Assembly (NCBI GenBank): GCA_965116115.1
Contig: OZ220486.1
Location: forward strand, 3,844,001-3,908,000
DNA: 64,000 bases
Direction of reading: 5' to 3'
Source: JAPOXR01 sp965116115
GTDB taxonomy: Bacteria; Pseudomonadota; Alphaproteobacteria; Rhodobacterales; Rhodobacteraceae
Below are positions 45,141-54,619 of the stretch, piece after piece (the first letter of the stretch is position 1; every line of letters begins with the position of its first letter). Made by a program: the position numbers and the translations under genes. The notes beneath the pieces are model-generated. The model had not been told where the DNA came from. It was given only the letters and a program-made list of their open reading frames with translations, and ran no database searches.

Positions 45141-46634
45141 ATGGATTTCGGCGCACTAGGTGGAGCGATTGGCCAGATTTTCTCACCTTGGCCGTTTCTC
45201 ATGCTCTTCCTCGGCACGTTTCTGGGGATCGTCGTCGGTGCGATCCCGGGGCTGACCGGCGCGATGCTGATCGCGCTTACCCTGCCTCTCACATTCTACA
45301 TGGCGCCGTTCAATGCCGTTGTGCTGCTGGTGGCGATGTATGTCGGCGCGATCAGCGGCGGTTTGATCACGGCCACGCTGATGCGCATGCCCGGCACGCC
45401 CGCTGCGGTAATGACCACGTTCGACGGCTATCCCATGGCCCGGTCGGGCCGGCCGGGACGCGCGCTCGGTCTCGGCATCACCGCCTCGTTCATCGGCGGG
45501 CTGATCGCCTGGGGTGTTCTGTTCACGGTGACCAAACCGCTTTCGATTCTAGCCACGCAGTTCGGTCCGTTCGAGTATTTCACGTTGATCATGATGGCGA
45601 TGGTGCTCATCGCCTCGGTCAGCGAAGGCTCGCTCGTCAAGGGCCTGATCTCCGGTCTGCTGGGCATGCTGGTCTCGATGCCCGGCGTCGACCCGGCCAC
45701 GGGGATGCCGCGCCTGACCTTTGACTGGTATATGCTGAACGGCGGACTGCAGCTGCTGCCGGTGCTAATCGGAACTTTCGCCGTGAGCCAAATCATCAAG
45801 GATTCGCTTGAGACGGACGCCTTGCCGGAACGGGCGGAAATGTCGTCCAAGGGCATGTTGATGAGCATGCGCGATTTCATACGCCACGGCGTCAATCTCA
45901 TACGCTCGTCCTTTATCGGAACCTTCATCGGCATCCTGCCCGGAATCGGCGCTTCAATCGGTTCGGTCGTTGCCTATACCGTCACCAAGAACGTCTCGTC
46001 CGAACCTGAGAAGTTCGGCAAAGGGTCCGAAGAGGGCATCGTCGCCTCCGAAGCGGCCAATAACGCCACTGTCGGCGGCGCGCTGATACCTCTGATCGCC
46101 ATGGGCATCCCCGGCAGCGTGATCGATGCGATCCTGATCGGGGCTCTGACGATTCACTCGATCCAGCCCGGCCCGACTTTGTTCCTGACTAATTCCGATA
46201 TCGTCTGGGGCATGATCGCCGCGGCGCTGCTGGCCAATATCCTGATGTGGCTCTTGATGACCTCGTCGGTGCGCTACATTTCAGCCCTCATTTACCTGCC
46301 CCGCAGCTTTGTTCTGCCGGTGGTGATGATGTTCTGCGTCATAGGTTCATATGCGCTGAACAACACGATGTTCGACGTCTGGGTGATGCTGCTGTTCGGC
46401 GTCATCGGGTTCCTGCTGGAACGCGCGCGTATCCCGCTGGGCCCCTTCGTGATCGGTTTCGTGCTCGCGCCGCTGGCCGAAGAGAAGCTGCGCAGCGGCC
46501 TGATGATGACCGCCGGAGACATTTCGCCCGTCGTCACGCGGCCCTTCCCGCTGATCTTCACGGTCACAGCCGTCGTGCTGTTGGTCTGGCCCTTGATCAG
46601 CGAATACCGCCAACGCCGGAGGTCCCCGGAATGA
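45141..46634 (+). CDS. tctA: Tripartite tricarboxylate transporter large membrane subunit
   Basis: The 497-residue protein shows TctA signatures: LGTFLGIVVGAIPGLTGAML near residue 30, TLMRMPGTPAAVMTTFDGYP, GTFIGILPGIGASIGSVVAY and SEAANNATVGGALIPLIAMG. Ten to twelve membrane segments are visible. It forms the sodium- or proton-coupled permease with TctB. The ATG at 45141 follows AAGGAG and begins MDFGALGGAIGQI, the usual N-terminus. Its TGA overlaps the next ATG (ATGA), starting a long series of overlapping genes. Confidence 0.93.
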   Translation: MDFGALGGAIGQIFSPWPFLMLFLGTFLGIVVGAIPGLTGAMLIALTLPLTFYMAPFNAVVLLVAMYVGAISGGLITATLMRMPGTPAAVMTTFDGYPMARSGRPGRALGLGITASFIGGLIAWGVLFTVTKPLSILATQFGPFEYFTLIMMAMVLIASVSEGSLVKGLISGLLGMLVSMPGVDPATGMPRLTFDWYMLNGGLQLLPVLIGTFAVSQIIKDSLETDALPERAEMSSKGMLMSMRDFIRHGVNLIRSSFIGTFIGILPGIGASIGSVVAYTVTKNVSSEPEKFGKGSEEGIVASEAANNATVGGALIPLIAMGIPGSVIDAILIGALTIHSIQPGPTLFLTNSDIVWGMIAAALLANILMWLLMTSSVRYISALIYLPRSFVLPVVMMFCVIGSYALNNTMFDVWVMLLFGVIGFLLERARIPLGPFVIGFVLAPLAEEKLRSGLMMTAGDISPVVTRPFPLIFTVTAVVLLVWPLISEYRQRRRSPE

Positions 46635-48142
46635 GGGCGGTCCTGCTGCTGTTCGATTCGCTCAATCTTCGGGCGCTGTCCTGCTACGGCGGCGGGGCGC
46701 CGACGCCGAATTTCGACCGGCTGGCGCGGCAGTCCACTCTGTTCGACAGTCATTTCGTGGGGTCGATGCCCTGCATGCCGGCGCGGCGCGATCTTATGAC
46801 CGGGCGGTACAATTTTCTTCATCGCAGCTGGGGGCCGCTGGAACCCTTCGACGTCACGTTGACGGGGCTGATGGCCGGCAGGGGCGTGCACTCCCATCTG
46901 GTGACCGACCACTACCACTATTTCTGCGCCGGCGGAGCCGCCTACCACACGGAGTATACCACTTGGGATTTCATTCGCGGGCAAGAGGCGGACCCGTGGG
47001 ACTCGAGGGTCCAAGCTCCCTTGGAGAGATACCGGCGGACCTACCATCCCGATCAGTTCGCGGCAAAACGGGACGGATTCCGGTTTCAGGGCAATCTGAA
47101 CCGCGACCGGATCCGCGAGACGCCGGATTTTCCCTGCGTGAAGACATTCGATGCCGGGCTGGCGTTTCTCGAAGAAAACCGGAGCGCCGACAGCTGGTTT
47201 CTCCAACTCGAAACCTTCGATCCGCATGAGCCGTTCCACGCGCCGCCCGAATTTCGCGAGATGTTCCCGACGAATTACGCCGGGCCGGTCTTCGATTGGC
47301 CGCGCTATCGCCGCGCCGGACAGGAAACACCCGCCGAGGCGGCCGAATTGCGGGCGAACTATGCCGCCTTGGCAGCCCTGTGCGATGCGCAGCTGGGCCG
47401 GTTATTGGATGCGTTTGACCACCGGGCGCTGTGGGACGACACCGCGCTGATTGTCACCACCGATCACGGCTTTCTGCTGGGAGAGCATGACTGGTGGGGC
47501 AAGAACCGCATGCCGTTCTACAACGAGATCGCGCATATCCCGCTCATGATCCATGTGCCGGGCCGCAGGAGCCGGCCGCGGTCGGGCGCGCTGTCGCAGA
47601 ACATCGACGTGATGGCGACATTGCTCGATCTTTTCACGATCGAGCCGCCTGATACGGTCCGGGGCCGGTCGCTCCTGCCGGCCTTGGACGGCGGTTCGGG
47701 GCGGGACATCGCTCTCTATGGCGTTTTCGGCGGCGCGATCAACGCGACGGACGGGCGCCACAGCTATTTCCGCTATCCGCCGGATATGGAGGCGCAGGCG
47801 CTGTTCGAGTACACGTTGATGCCGCAGCACCCGGCCGCGCCCTTCACTTGCGACGAGTTGCGCGGTGCGGAATTGCATCCCGGTTTCCGCTTCACCCGCG
47901 GCGCTCCGATATTGAAGATTCCGGCCGCACGCGACGCCAAGCGGCCGCCGATGCAAGGCGGCGGTTTTGAGGAAACCGGGACGGCGCTCTACGATCTAAG
48001 CATGGACCCGGCCCAGATTCGGCCTGTGAACGACCCCGGGACCGAAGCGAGGTTCCTGTCTGCCGTCGCCGCCGAAATGGATGCGCACGAGGCGCCGCCG
48101 GAGCTGTACGACAGGTTCGCTGTAACGGGCGCGGCGACATGA
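46631..48142 (+). CDS. Cytosolic type I sulfatase
   Basis: The 503-residue protein begins MRAVLLLFDSLNLRALSCYG, with the metal Asp in FDSLN. The formylglycine motif C-M-P-A-R lies in SMPCMPARRDLMTGRYNFLH, and the second metal site is VTTDHGFLLGEHDWWGK. No signal peptide is present, so it acts after import. The start ATG overlaps the tctA stop; a longer frame starting at 46247 lies inside tctA and was rejected. The formylglycine-generating enzyme at the end of the same operon should activate it. Confidence 0.9.
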   Translation: MRAVLLLFDSLNLRALSCYGGGAPTPNFDRLARQSTLFDSHFVGSMPCMPARRDLMTGRYNFLHRSWGPLEPFDVTLTGLMAGRGVHSHLVTDHYHYFCAGGAAYHTEYTTWDFIRGQEADPWDSRVQAPLERYRRTYHPDQFAAKRDGFRFQGNLNRDRIRETPDFPCVKTFDAGLAFLEENRSADSWFLQLETFDPHEPFHAPPEFREMFPTNYAGPVFDWPRYRRAGQETPAEAAELRANYAALAALCDAQLGRLLDAFDHRALWDDTALIVTTDHGFLLGEHDWWGKNRMPFYNEIAHIPLMIHVPGRRSRPRSGALSQNIDVMATLLDLFTIEPPDTVRGRSLLPALDGGSGRDIALYGVFGGAINATDGRHSYFRYPPDMEAQALFEYTLMPQHPAAPFTCDELRGAELHPGFRFTRGAPILKIPAARDAKRPPMQGGGFEETGTALYDLSMDPAQIRPVNDPGTEARFLSAVAAEMDAHEAPPELYDRFAVTGAAT

Positions 48143-49458
48143 CCTGCGCACATTCTCCCCGGTTTCCCGAGGTCGAACTGCCTCATCTCGCGCAGGTCAA
48201 GATCCCGCCGCTGGCCCGTGTGCGCCTGCGCCAGCCCGAGACGCCCGCGCTGGACGATCCGATCGGCCAGATCGCCGCGGCGATGGACGAAATGGCCGGC
48301 CTGTTCGCATTGCCGCGCGGCAGTTCGGTGGCCGTCGCCGTCGGCAGCCGCGGGGTGGCCCGGATCGAAGAGATCGTCCGCACCGCCGTCAACTGGCTGA
48401 AAACCCGCGGCTTCAAGCCCTTCATCGTGCCCGGCATGGGATCGCACGGGGGCGGCGCCGCCGAGGGGCAGGTCTCGGTTCTCGCCAAGCTCGGCGTATC
48501 CGAGGAGACCATGGGCTGCCCGATCAAAGCCACAATGGAGACCGTGACCTACGGCGAGATCGAGGGCGGGCTGTCCTGCCATTTCGATGCCCGCGCGGCG
48601 CATGCGGACGGGGTGCTGGTGATCAACCGGATCAAGGCGCACACCAGCTTTCCCCGACCGGTCGAAAGCGGGCTGACCAAGATGGTGGCCGTCGGTCTCG
48701 GCAAGGCCGAAGGCGCGCGTCAAGTGCACATGATCGGGCCGCGCGGATTTCTCGAAGTGTTGCCCAAGCTCGCTGCCAGGCTGATCGAGAGGGCGCCGCT
48801 TTCCGCCGGGATCGCCGTAGTGGAAAATGCCGAAAAGCAGATCAGCCATGTCGAGGTTGCCGCCCCAAAGGACTTCTGCGAGGTTGACGAACGCTTGCTT
48901 ATCCAGGCAAAGGCCGCGATGGCCCGGCTGCCCTTGACCCGAATCGACGGGCTGATTGTCGAGGAGGTCGGCAAAGAGATTTCAGGCGCGGGAATCGACC
49001 CGGCGATTTCGGGCCGAACCGATATCCGCGGCGTAGACAACCCGGCAGAGCCCTTCATTCACAAGATCGCCGCGCTCAATCTGACAGAACGGACAGACGG
49101 CAACGGCATCGGTGTCGGTATGGCCGACTACATCCCTCGGTGCACCGCCGACCGGCTGGACCTGAAAGCGATGTATATGAACGCCGTCTCGGCGACGATC
49201 TTGGAAAAGGCGTTTATCCCGATCGTTCTCCCCGACGATCTTACCTGCATCCGTGCCCTCGTGGCCACATGCTGGGCTGCGGGCGTGCCCCGGATCTGCC
49301 AGATCCGCTCTTCAGCGCATCTCGACCGGATCGCGGTTTCCGCACCGCTGCTGGAAGAACTGCGCGCCGCCGGGCATCTGCTCGACGAGGAACCGCCTGC
49401 GCCCTTAGCATTCGATGGCGCGGGGCGATTGACAGGCCGCTTGGGAGAGGCGCCGTGA
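48139..49458 (+). CDS. LarA-like nickel-dependent hydroxyacid racemase/epimerase
   Basis: The 439-residue protein belongs to the LarA superfamily (DUF2088). It has GMGSHGGGAAEGQ near residue 100, INRIKAHTSFPRPVESGLTK near 165-180 and GARQVHMIG near 195, which supply the His, His, Lys and His expected around the nickel-pincer cofactor. Family members racemise lactate or epimerise other 2-hydroxy acids, including aldonates. The genes larC, larE and larB for its cofactor lie in the same operon, which supports nickel-pincer dependence. In this setting the substrate is more likely a (de)sulfated sugar acid than lactate. Start and stop both overlap their neighbours. Confidence 0.85.
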   Translation: MTCAHSPRFPEVELPHLAQVKIPPLARVRLRQPETPALDDPIGQIAAAMDEMAGLFALPRGSSVAVAVGSRGVARIEEIVRTAVNWLKTRGFKPFIVPGMGSHGGGAAEGQVSVLAKLGVSEETMGCPIKATMETVTYGEIEGGLSCHFDARAAHADGVLVINRIKAHTSFPRPVESGLTKMVAVGLGKAEGARQVHMIGPRGFLEVLPKLAARLIERAPLSAGIAVVENAEKQISHVEVAAPKDFCEVDERLLIQAKAAMARLPLTRIDGLIVEEVGKEISGAGIDPAISGRTDIRGVDNPAEPFIHKIAALNLTERTDGNGIGVGMADYIPRCTADRLDLKAMYMNAVSATILEKAFIPIVLPDDLTCIRALVATCWAAGVPRICQIRSSAHLDRIAVSAPLLEELRAAGHLLDEEPPAPLAFDGAGRLTGRLGEAP

Positions 49459-50921
49459 CACGACCCGCAAAAAACCTCCTGTTCATCTTCTCGGACCAAC
49501 ATGCGCAGGCGGTCTCCGGCTGTTACGGAGATCCGCACGTCCGAACCCCCGCGCTCGACGCGCTGGCCGCGCGCGGGGTGCGCTTCGACAACACCTATTG
49601 CGCCTCGCCGATCTGCGTGCCGAGCCGGATGTCGATGCTGACCGCCTGCCATCCTTCGCAGCAGGATTGCTGGACCAACGACGATTGCCTCGCCAGTGAC
49701 AGGCCGACTTGGCTGCACGCTTTGGGAGCCGCCGGGCATCGGCCGGAGTTGATCGGACGCATGCACGCCATGGGACCGGACCAGTTGCACGGCTATACAC
49801 ATCGGAAGGTGGGTGATCACAGCCCGAACTGGGGCGGCATGCCGCGACATGACATGGGCGTGCTGAACGACGCCAACGACCCGCAGGGCCGCAGCCTTGA
49901 AGCCTGTGGCGCCGGGCAGTCGGCTTACGAGGTGAAGGACCGCGACATGACCGAGGCGGCACTGGCCGCGCTCGACCGGGTTGCGGACGAAGGCCGTCCA
50001 TTCTGCCTTACGGTGGGTCTGATGCTGCCCCACGCGCCCTATGTCGCCGCCAAGCGCTGGGTCGATCATTACATGCAAGAGCTCGGCCCGCCTTCGATCC
50101 CGCCGGACGCGAACGAACATCCTTGGATCGCGTGGTGGCGCGCTGATCGCGGAATCACGGATGTGCCCGAGCGGCAGTCGCGCCTTGCCCGCGCGGCTTA
50201 TTGGGGACTCGTCTCGACGATGGACGGAATGATCGGACGGATCCTCGACAAACTCCGCGATTCAGGGCTCGAAAAGGACACGCTGGTCGTCTATGCTTCG
50301 GATCACGGAGACCATGCGGGCGAGCGGGGACTCTGGTGGAAGCACACACTGTTCGACGAATCCGTCAAGGTGCCGCTGATCATGGCGCTGCCGGGCACGT
50401 TGCCGGAGAACGCGGTCCGTACCGAGGTCGTCGGGTTGATCGACGCAGCGCAGACGATGGTCGAAGCGCTGGGCGGCACGCCCTTGCCGCAGGCCGACGG
50501 ACGCAGCTTCTGGCCGCTTCTGACCGATGAGCCGCAGGATTGGGACAACACAGTGTTCAGCGAGTACTGCACAGACGCGGTGCCCGCCTGGACCGGCGGA
50601 CGCGCGGTGCAGCAGCGCATGGTGCGCCAAGGATCTTGGAAGCTGCACGTCTATTCCGGCAGCCCGCCGCTTCTGTTCAACCTCGACGATGACCCCGGAG
50701 AGCTGACCGACCTGTCGCGTGATCCGGCCCGCTCCGGCGTGCTGAAGGATCTGGTGGCGCTGGCGCTGAAGGACTGGGACCCCGAGATGATCCGCAGACG
50801 GATGCTGGCGAGGCGTGAACGCAAGGATATCCTGGCTGCCTGGGCCCGGGCCACGCAACCGGAAAGCACTTGCCTCTGGCCGCTCCATCCAGAGATGAAC
50901 CGGCTGGACGACGGGCCATGA
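49455..50921 (+). CDS. Cytosolic type I sulfatase
   Basis: The 488-residue protein starts at a GTG that overlaps the upstream stop (GTGA): MTRPAKNLLFIFSDQHAQAV, with the metal Asp, then the formylglycine motif C-V-P-S-R in SPICVPSRMSMLTACHPSQQ, and VVYASDHGDHAGERGLWWKH. C-terminal GSWKLHVYSGSPPLLFNLDD and DDPGELTDLSRDP are typical of the choline-sulfatase/arylsulfatase branch. No signal peptide. It differs clearly from the sulfatase two genes upstream, so the pathway probably removes sulfates at two positions or from two substrates. Confidence 0.9.
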   Translation: MTRPAKNLLFIFSDQHAQAVSGCYGDPHVRTPALDALAARGVRFDNTYCASPICVPSRMSMLTACHPSQQDCWTNDDCLASDRPTWLHALGAAGHRPELIGRMHAMGPDQLHGYTHRKVGDHSPNWGGMPRHDMGVLNDANDPQGRSLEACGAGQSAYEVKDRDMTEAALAALDRVADEGRPFCLTVGLMLPHAPYVAAKRWVDHYMQELGPPSIPPDANEHPWIAWWRADRGITDVPERQSRLARAAYWGLVSTMDGMIGRILDKLRDSGLEKDTLVVYASDHGDHAGERGLWWKHTLFDESVKVPLIMALPGTLPENAVRTEVVGLIDAAQTMVEALGGTPLPQADGRSFWPLLTDEPQDWDNTVFSEYCTDAVPAWTGGRAVQQRMVRQGSWKLHVYSGSPPLLFNLDDDPGELTDLSRDPARSGVLKDLVALALKDWDPEMIRRRMLARRERKDILAAWARATQPESTCLWPLHPEMNRLDDGP

Positions 50922-52054
50922 GCGCCGCGCTGGCCCGGGTGGAGATCCTGCATTTCCGCTACGCGGTTCCGTATCCGGCGCCCACGGCAATGGGTCCGCT
51001 GCGGCATCGCCCGACGCTGTTGTTGCGGCTGGAAGATGCGGAAGGGGCCGCAGGCTGGGGTGAAATCTGGTGCAATTTTCCGCCCGACGGCGATCTTCAC
51101 CGCGCGCGTCTGGCCGCCAACGTGCTGGGGACCGCGCTGCAGGACGTCGGCGCCGATACCGCTGAGCCTTTCGATTTGGTTCGCCGACGGCTGCACCGGC
51201 TGGCGCTGCAGGCCGGCGAACCCGGCCCCGTCGCGCAGATCGCCGCCGGAATCGACATCGCGTTTTGCGATCTCAAGGCGCGGCGCGCCGGGCTGCCGCT
51301 GGCCGAATGGCTGGGCGGCGCGGCGCGTCCCGTGCCCGCCTATGCCAGCGGCATCTCCCCGGACCGCAGCGGCGCACAAATCGACCGGATGCGCCGCTTG
51401 GGATATCGCCGTTTCAAGCAGCGCATAGGGTTCGGCCCTGATGACGGGATCGGAGCCGCGGAAGAAACCGCCGCGGCGTTGACACCCGATGAATCGTTGA
51501 TGCTCGACGCCAACCAGGCTTGGGACCTTGAAACAGCCCGGCGTCAATGCGCCCGGCTGGCGCCGCTCGGTCTGATCTGGATGGAAGAACCGCTGCCCGC
51601 CGACGCCGCTTCGGCCGACTGGCGCGCCTTGGCCGCGGACGCCCCGATGCCGCTCGCCGCCGGAGAGAACCTTTCCGCAGTGGCCGGATTCGACGATGCG
51701 ATTTCCAGCGGCGCGCTGGGTTTCCTGCAGCCGGATATCTGCAAATGGGGCGGACTGAGCGGCGGCCTGTCCGTGGCGCGCGCGGCTGAAGCCGCCGGGT
51801 TGACCTATTGCCCGCACTTCCTCGGAGGCGGGGTCGGCCTGATCGCCTCCGCCCACCTCCTGTCCGCCGTCGGCGGCGCCGGGCTGTTGGAGGTCGACGG
51901 CTCCGAGAACCCGCTTCTCGAAGCGTTTTCGGGCCGGGGCATCGCCCTTGAGGACGGGATGTTTCCGCTGCCGGAGGGTCCCGGACTCGGCTGCATCTCC
52001 GAAACAGGCGACGTGGCCGGCCTTCTGAAGTCAAAAAACGAGGTCCGCCTTTGA
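50918..52054 (+). CDS. Enolase-superfamily (mandelate racemase type) enzyme 1
   Basis: The 378-residue protein has the capping domain and barrel of the MR/MLE group: RRFKQRIGFGPDDGIGA with the catalytic Lys, LMLDANQAWDLETA with the first metal Asp, IWMEEPLPADAA with the second acid, PLAAGENLSAV with the third, and LQPDICKWGGLSG. These enzymes abstract the proton next to a carboxylate, and many are sugar-acid dehydratases. Together with the racemase and lyase genes an acid sugar substrate is likely. It is coupled to both neighbours by overlaps. Confidence 0.87.
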   Translation: MSAALARVEILHFRYAVPYPAPTAMGPLRHRPTLLLRLEDAEGAAGWGEIWCNFPPDGDLHRARLAANVLGTALQDVGADTAEPFDLVRRRLHRLALQAGEPGPVAQIAAGIDIAFCDLKARRAGLPLAEWLGGAARPVPAYASGISPDRSGAQIDRMRRLGYRRFKQRIGFGPDDGIGAAEETAAALTPDESLMLDANQAWDLETARRQCARLAPLGLIWMEEPLPADAASADWRALAADAPMPLAAGENLSAVAGFDDAISSGALGFLQPDICKWGGLSGGLSVARAAEAAGLTYCPHFLGGGVGLIASAHLLSAVGGAGLLEVDGSENPLLEAFSGRGIALEDGMFPLPEGPGLGCISETGDVAGLLKSKNEVRL

Positions 52055-52317
52055 TGATCTCGGCCATACGCATCCATCCCGCCGACAACGTGCTCTGCCT
52101 GCTGCGCGACCACGACAAGGGCGAGCGTCCCGGGCTTGCTGACACGACGGCACCGCCTCTCACCGGGGCCGTGCTAATGGGCCATAAAGTGGCCCTCACC
52201 GCGATCAGGAACGGGGCGCCGGTGACGAAATACGGCTGGGTCATCGGTTATGCGACTCAGCCCATCGCGGACGGGGATCACGTGCATCTGCACAACCTTG
52301 AAAGCACACCGCCATAA
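52054..52317 (+). CDS. UxaA-type lyase, small (SAF-domain) subunit
   Basis: The 87-residue protein matches the N-terminal SAF domain of altronate/galactarate dehydratases and the alpha subunit of (2R)-sulfolactate sulfo-lyase: IRIHPADNVLCLLRD, MGHKVALTAIRNGAPVTKYG, WVIGYATQPIADGDHVHLHN. It is the partner of the large subunit that follows. Its stop codon is TAA inside ATAA, where the neighbours have ATGA. Confidence 0.85.
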   Translation: MISAIRIHPADNVLCLLRDHDKGERPGLADTTAPPLTGAVLMGHKVALTAIRNGAPVTKYGWVIGYATQPIADGDHVHLHNLESTPP

Positions 52318-53480
52318 GCCTCGCTGAGACATTCCTGGGCTATCCCCGCGTTTCTGGCCGGCCGGGAATACGCAATCGGCTGACGATCCTGTCGATGTGC
52401 GGCCTGAACGCGCCGGGCGCGCGCAAGATCGCGGCGGCCCTGCCCGGATCCGTTCTGGTCTCCAGCCCGTACGGACGCGGGCAGATCGGAGCGGACAGGG
52501 ACTTTCATGACAGAATCCTCGCCGGATTCGGAACGCACCCAAACACGGGGGCGGCTCTTGTCTTGGCCGCGGATGCGGAAATGCGCGCCGGGCTGCAGTC
52601 GAAGATCGAGGCGGCGGGCCGGGCCGTCGCCGGATTTTCTCTGCAGGAAATCAAGGAGGACGGCGAACGGCTGGTCCGTGAGGCGGTCGCCGCCGGGCTC
52701 GATCTGCAGGCCGGGTTAGACGGCGCGGCACGGACGCCCTGTTCGATGAGCGGCTTAGCGCTTGCCGTCGAGTGCGGTCATTCGGACGCGTCCTCGGGGA
52801 TCGCCGCCAACCCGCTGCTCGGCGGTCTCGCCGATGAACTGGTGGCTGCCGGCGGTGCGGTTGTGATCTCGGAAACCATGGAATGGACAGGCGCTGAACC
52901 CGGCCTCTGCGCACGCTGCGCAACACCGGAAATCTCGGAGCGTTTGAAGATGCTGATAGAGGCCCGCCATGAAATCGCCCGGACAGGAGGATGCGATCCC
53001 CGCATTGGAAACCCGGGGCCGCAAAACCATGCGGGCGGCATCACCACGCTCGAAGAGAAATCCTTCGGCGCCGTCAGCAAGGGCGGGACATCGCCCGTCG
53101 TGGCCGCGCTCGCCGGGGGTGAAACGATCGCCGGCCCGGGCCTGCACTTGATGGACACGCCGACACTGTCGCCGGAATCGATCTCGTCGATGGTCGCCGG
53201 CGGCGCGCAGCTTGTGATTTTCACGACCGGCTGCGGAAACCCCTACGGCAGCGCCATCGCACCGACGTTGAAGCTGACGGCCAACCCCGACACAGCGCAT
53301 CGCCTGCCGCGGCAAATAGACTTTGATGCCTCGCCTGCCTTCACCGGAACCGCGGCGGGTAAAGACCTTCTGCCCGGCCTTGCCGCTTTGCTGCTGCGCA
53401 TCTGCAACGGGCGCGAGACGTCTGTGGAACGCCTGGACGAGGGCGCAGAAGCGATCAGCAGGTTAGGACCGTCGATATGA
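52314..53480 (+). CDS. UxaA-type lyase, large subunit, with a lost ATG start
   Basis: Homology to the C-terminal UxaA/SuyB domain starts at TFLGYPRVSGRPGIRNRLTI, well before the first ATG at 52395. It continues FGTHPNTGAALVLAADAEMR, AVECGHSDASSGIAANPLLG, GGAVVISETMEWTGAE, NHAGGITTLEEKSFGAVSKG and LVIFTTGCGNPYGSAIAPTL. The frame opens at 52302, and the only codon at the expected overlap position is ATA at 52314 (ATAA), one base from the ATGA used elsewhere in the operon. A G-to-A change would keep the upstream stop but destroy this start. The protein would act as an iron-dependent dehydratase or sulfo-lyase. Expression may be reduced, or translation may begin at ATG 52395 and give a truncated protein. 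Confidence 0.85.
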   Translation: MSLAETFLGYPRVSGRPGIRNRLTILSMCGLNAPGARKIAAALPGSVLVSSPYGRGQIGADRDFHDRILAGFGTHPNTGAALVLAADAEMRAGLQSKIEAAGRAVAGFSLQEIKEDGERLVREAVAAGLDLQAGLDGAARTPCSMSGLALAVECGHSDASSGIAANPLLGGLADELVAAGGAVVISETMEWTGAEPGLCARCATPEISERLKMLIEARHEIARTGGCDPRIGNPGPQNHAGGITTLEEKSFGAVSKGGTSPVVAALAGGETIAGPGLHLMDTPTLSPESISSMVAGGAQLVIFTTGCGNPYGSAIAPTLKLTANPDTAHRLPRQIDFDASPAFTGTAAGKDLLPGLAALLLRICNGRETSVERLDEGAEAISRLGPSI

Positions 53481-54619
53481 CTGGGCGGCACATTCATCTC
53501 AGCCCGGTCGGCGGCATGGCGGGCGACATGTTCGTCGCCGCACTGCTCGACGCCATGCCGGAATTGCGCGCCCCGGTTCTCGAAGCGGTTCAAGAAGTCC
53601 TGCCGGCCGGCGCGCAAATAAACCTTACCCCCGGTACGTCCGGAGCGGTCGGGGTCTCGCGGTTCCGAGTGAAGGCTCTTGCCGGCAAGGCTCCGTCAAG
53701 GTATCCTGCATTGGTCAGACGTATCGCCGAGGCTCGGATCGACGCTGCGGCGAAAGACATCGCCGCAGCGCTGCTTCGGCGTCTGGCCGGAGCGGAGGCG
53801 GCGGTTCATCGCGTGTCTCTTGACGATGTGCATTTCCACGAGATCGCCGATTGGGACACTCTGGCTGATCTCACGGCTGCCGGGATGATTCTGACTTGCT
53901 TGAACGGCGCGAGCTGGAGCCTGGATCCTCTGCCGCTTGGGGCGGGGCAGGTCACCACGCGGCACGGTCTGTTGCCGGTACCGGCGCCTGCCACGGCATT
54001 GCTGCTGAAGGGCCTTCCGGTGCGCGACGACGGCATCGCCGGCGAACGCGTCACCCCGACCGGCGCCGCGGTAGCGGCCGAAATCCAGCCGCGGGTGATA
54101 CCGCGTCCGGGCGGCAGGCTCGGGCCAACCGGCTATGGCGCAGGTGTCCGCGAAATCGCAGACATGGCAAACGTTCTCGTCGCGCAGGTGATCGAATCCT
54201 CAGCGACGGGCCGTGATGTCATCAGTGTGCTGGAATTCGACGTCGACGACATGACCGGCGAAGAGATCGCGACTGCCGCGCAGCGGCTGAGGGCGGAATC
54301 AGGGGTTGTCGACCTCACGACAGCCCAGAGACACGGGAAGAAAGCCCGTGTGGTCACGGCCTTCCGGCTGCTCGTCCGGCCTGAGCGGGAAGAAGCGGCC
54401 GCCGCCGCATGTTTCGACCAGAGCTCGACCTTGGGGCTGCGCCTGCGGCGCGAGACCCGGATAGTCCTGCCGAGGTCGTCCGGCTTGATCGGCGACGTGC
54501 GGGTGAAGCAGGCGGCGCGGCCGCGCGGCGCCGTCACGCGCAAGGCGGAAGCCGACGATCTGCTCAAGGGCGAGACCCTCGCGATCCGCAGGGCCAAAGC
54601 CCGGGAGACCGAAATATGA
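53477..54619 (+). CDS. larC: Nickel-pincer cofactor biosynthesis protein LarC
   Basis: The 380-residue protein matches LarC (DUF111): HLSPVGGMAGDMFVAALLDA at the N-terminus, DVHFHEIADWDTLADLTAAG, PAPATALLLKGLPVRDDGIA, ERVTPTGAAVAAEI and ISVLEFDVDDMTGEEIATAA. LarC inserts nickel into the pyridinium dithiocarboxylate precursor in a CTP-dependent step. It is a single frame, unlike the split larC1/larC2 of Lactobacillus. The gene overlaps both neighbours by four bases. Confidence 0.93.
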   Translation: MTGRHIHLSPVGGMAGDMFVAALLDAMPELRAPVLEAVQEVLPAGAQINLTPGTSGAVGVSRFRVKALAGKAPSRYPALVRRIAEARIDAAAKDIAAALLRRLAGAEAAVHRVSLDDVHFHEIADWDTLADLTAAGMILTCLNGASWSLDPLPLGAGQVTTRHGLLPVPAPATALLLKGLPVRDDGIAGERVTPTGAAVAAEIQPRVIPRPGGRLGPTGYGAGVREIADMANVLVAQVIESSATGRDVISVLEFDVDDMTGEEIATAAQRLRAESGVVDLTTAQRHGKKARVVTAFRLLVRPEREEAAAAACFDQSSTLGLRLRRETRIVLPRSSGLIGDVRVKQAARPRGAVTRKAEADDLLKGETLAIRRAKARETEI

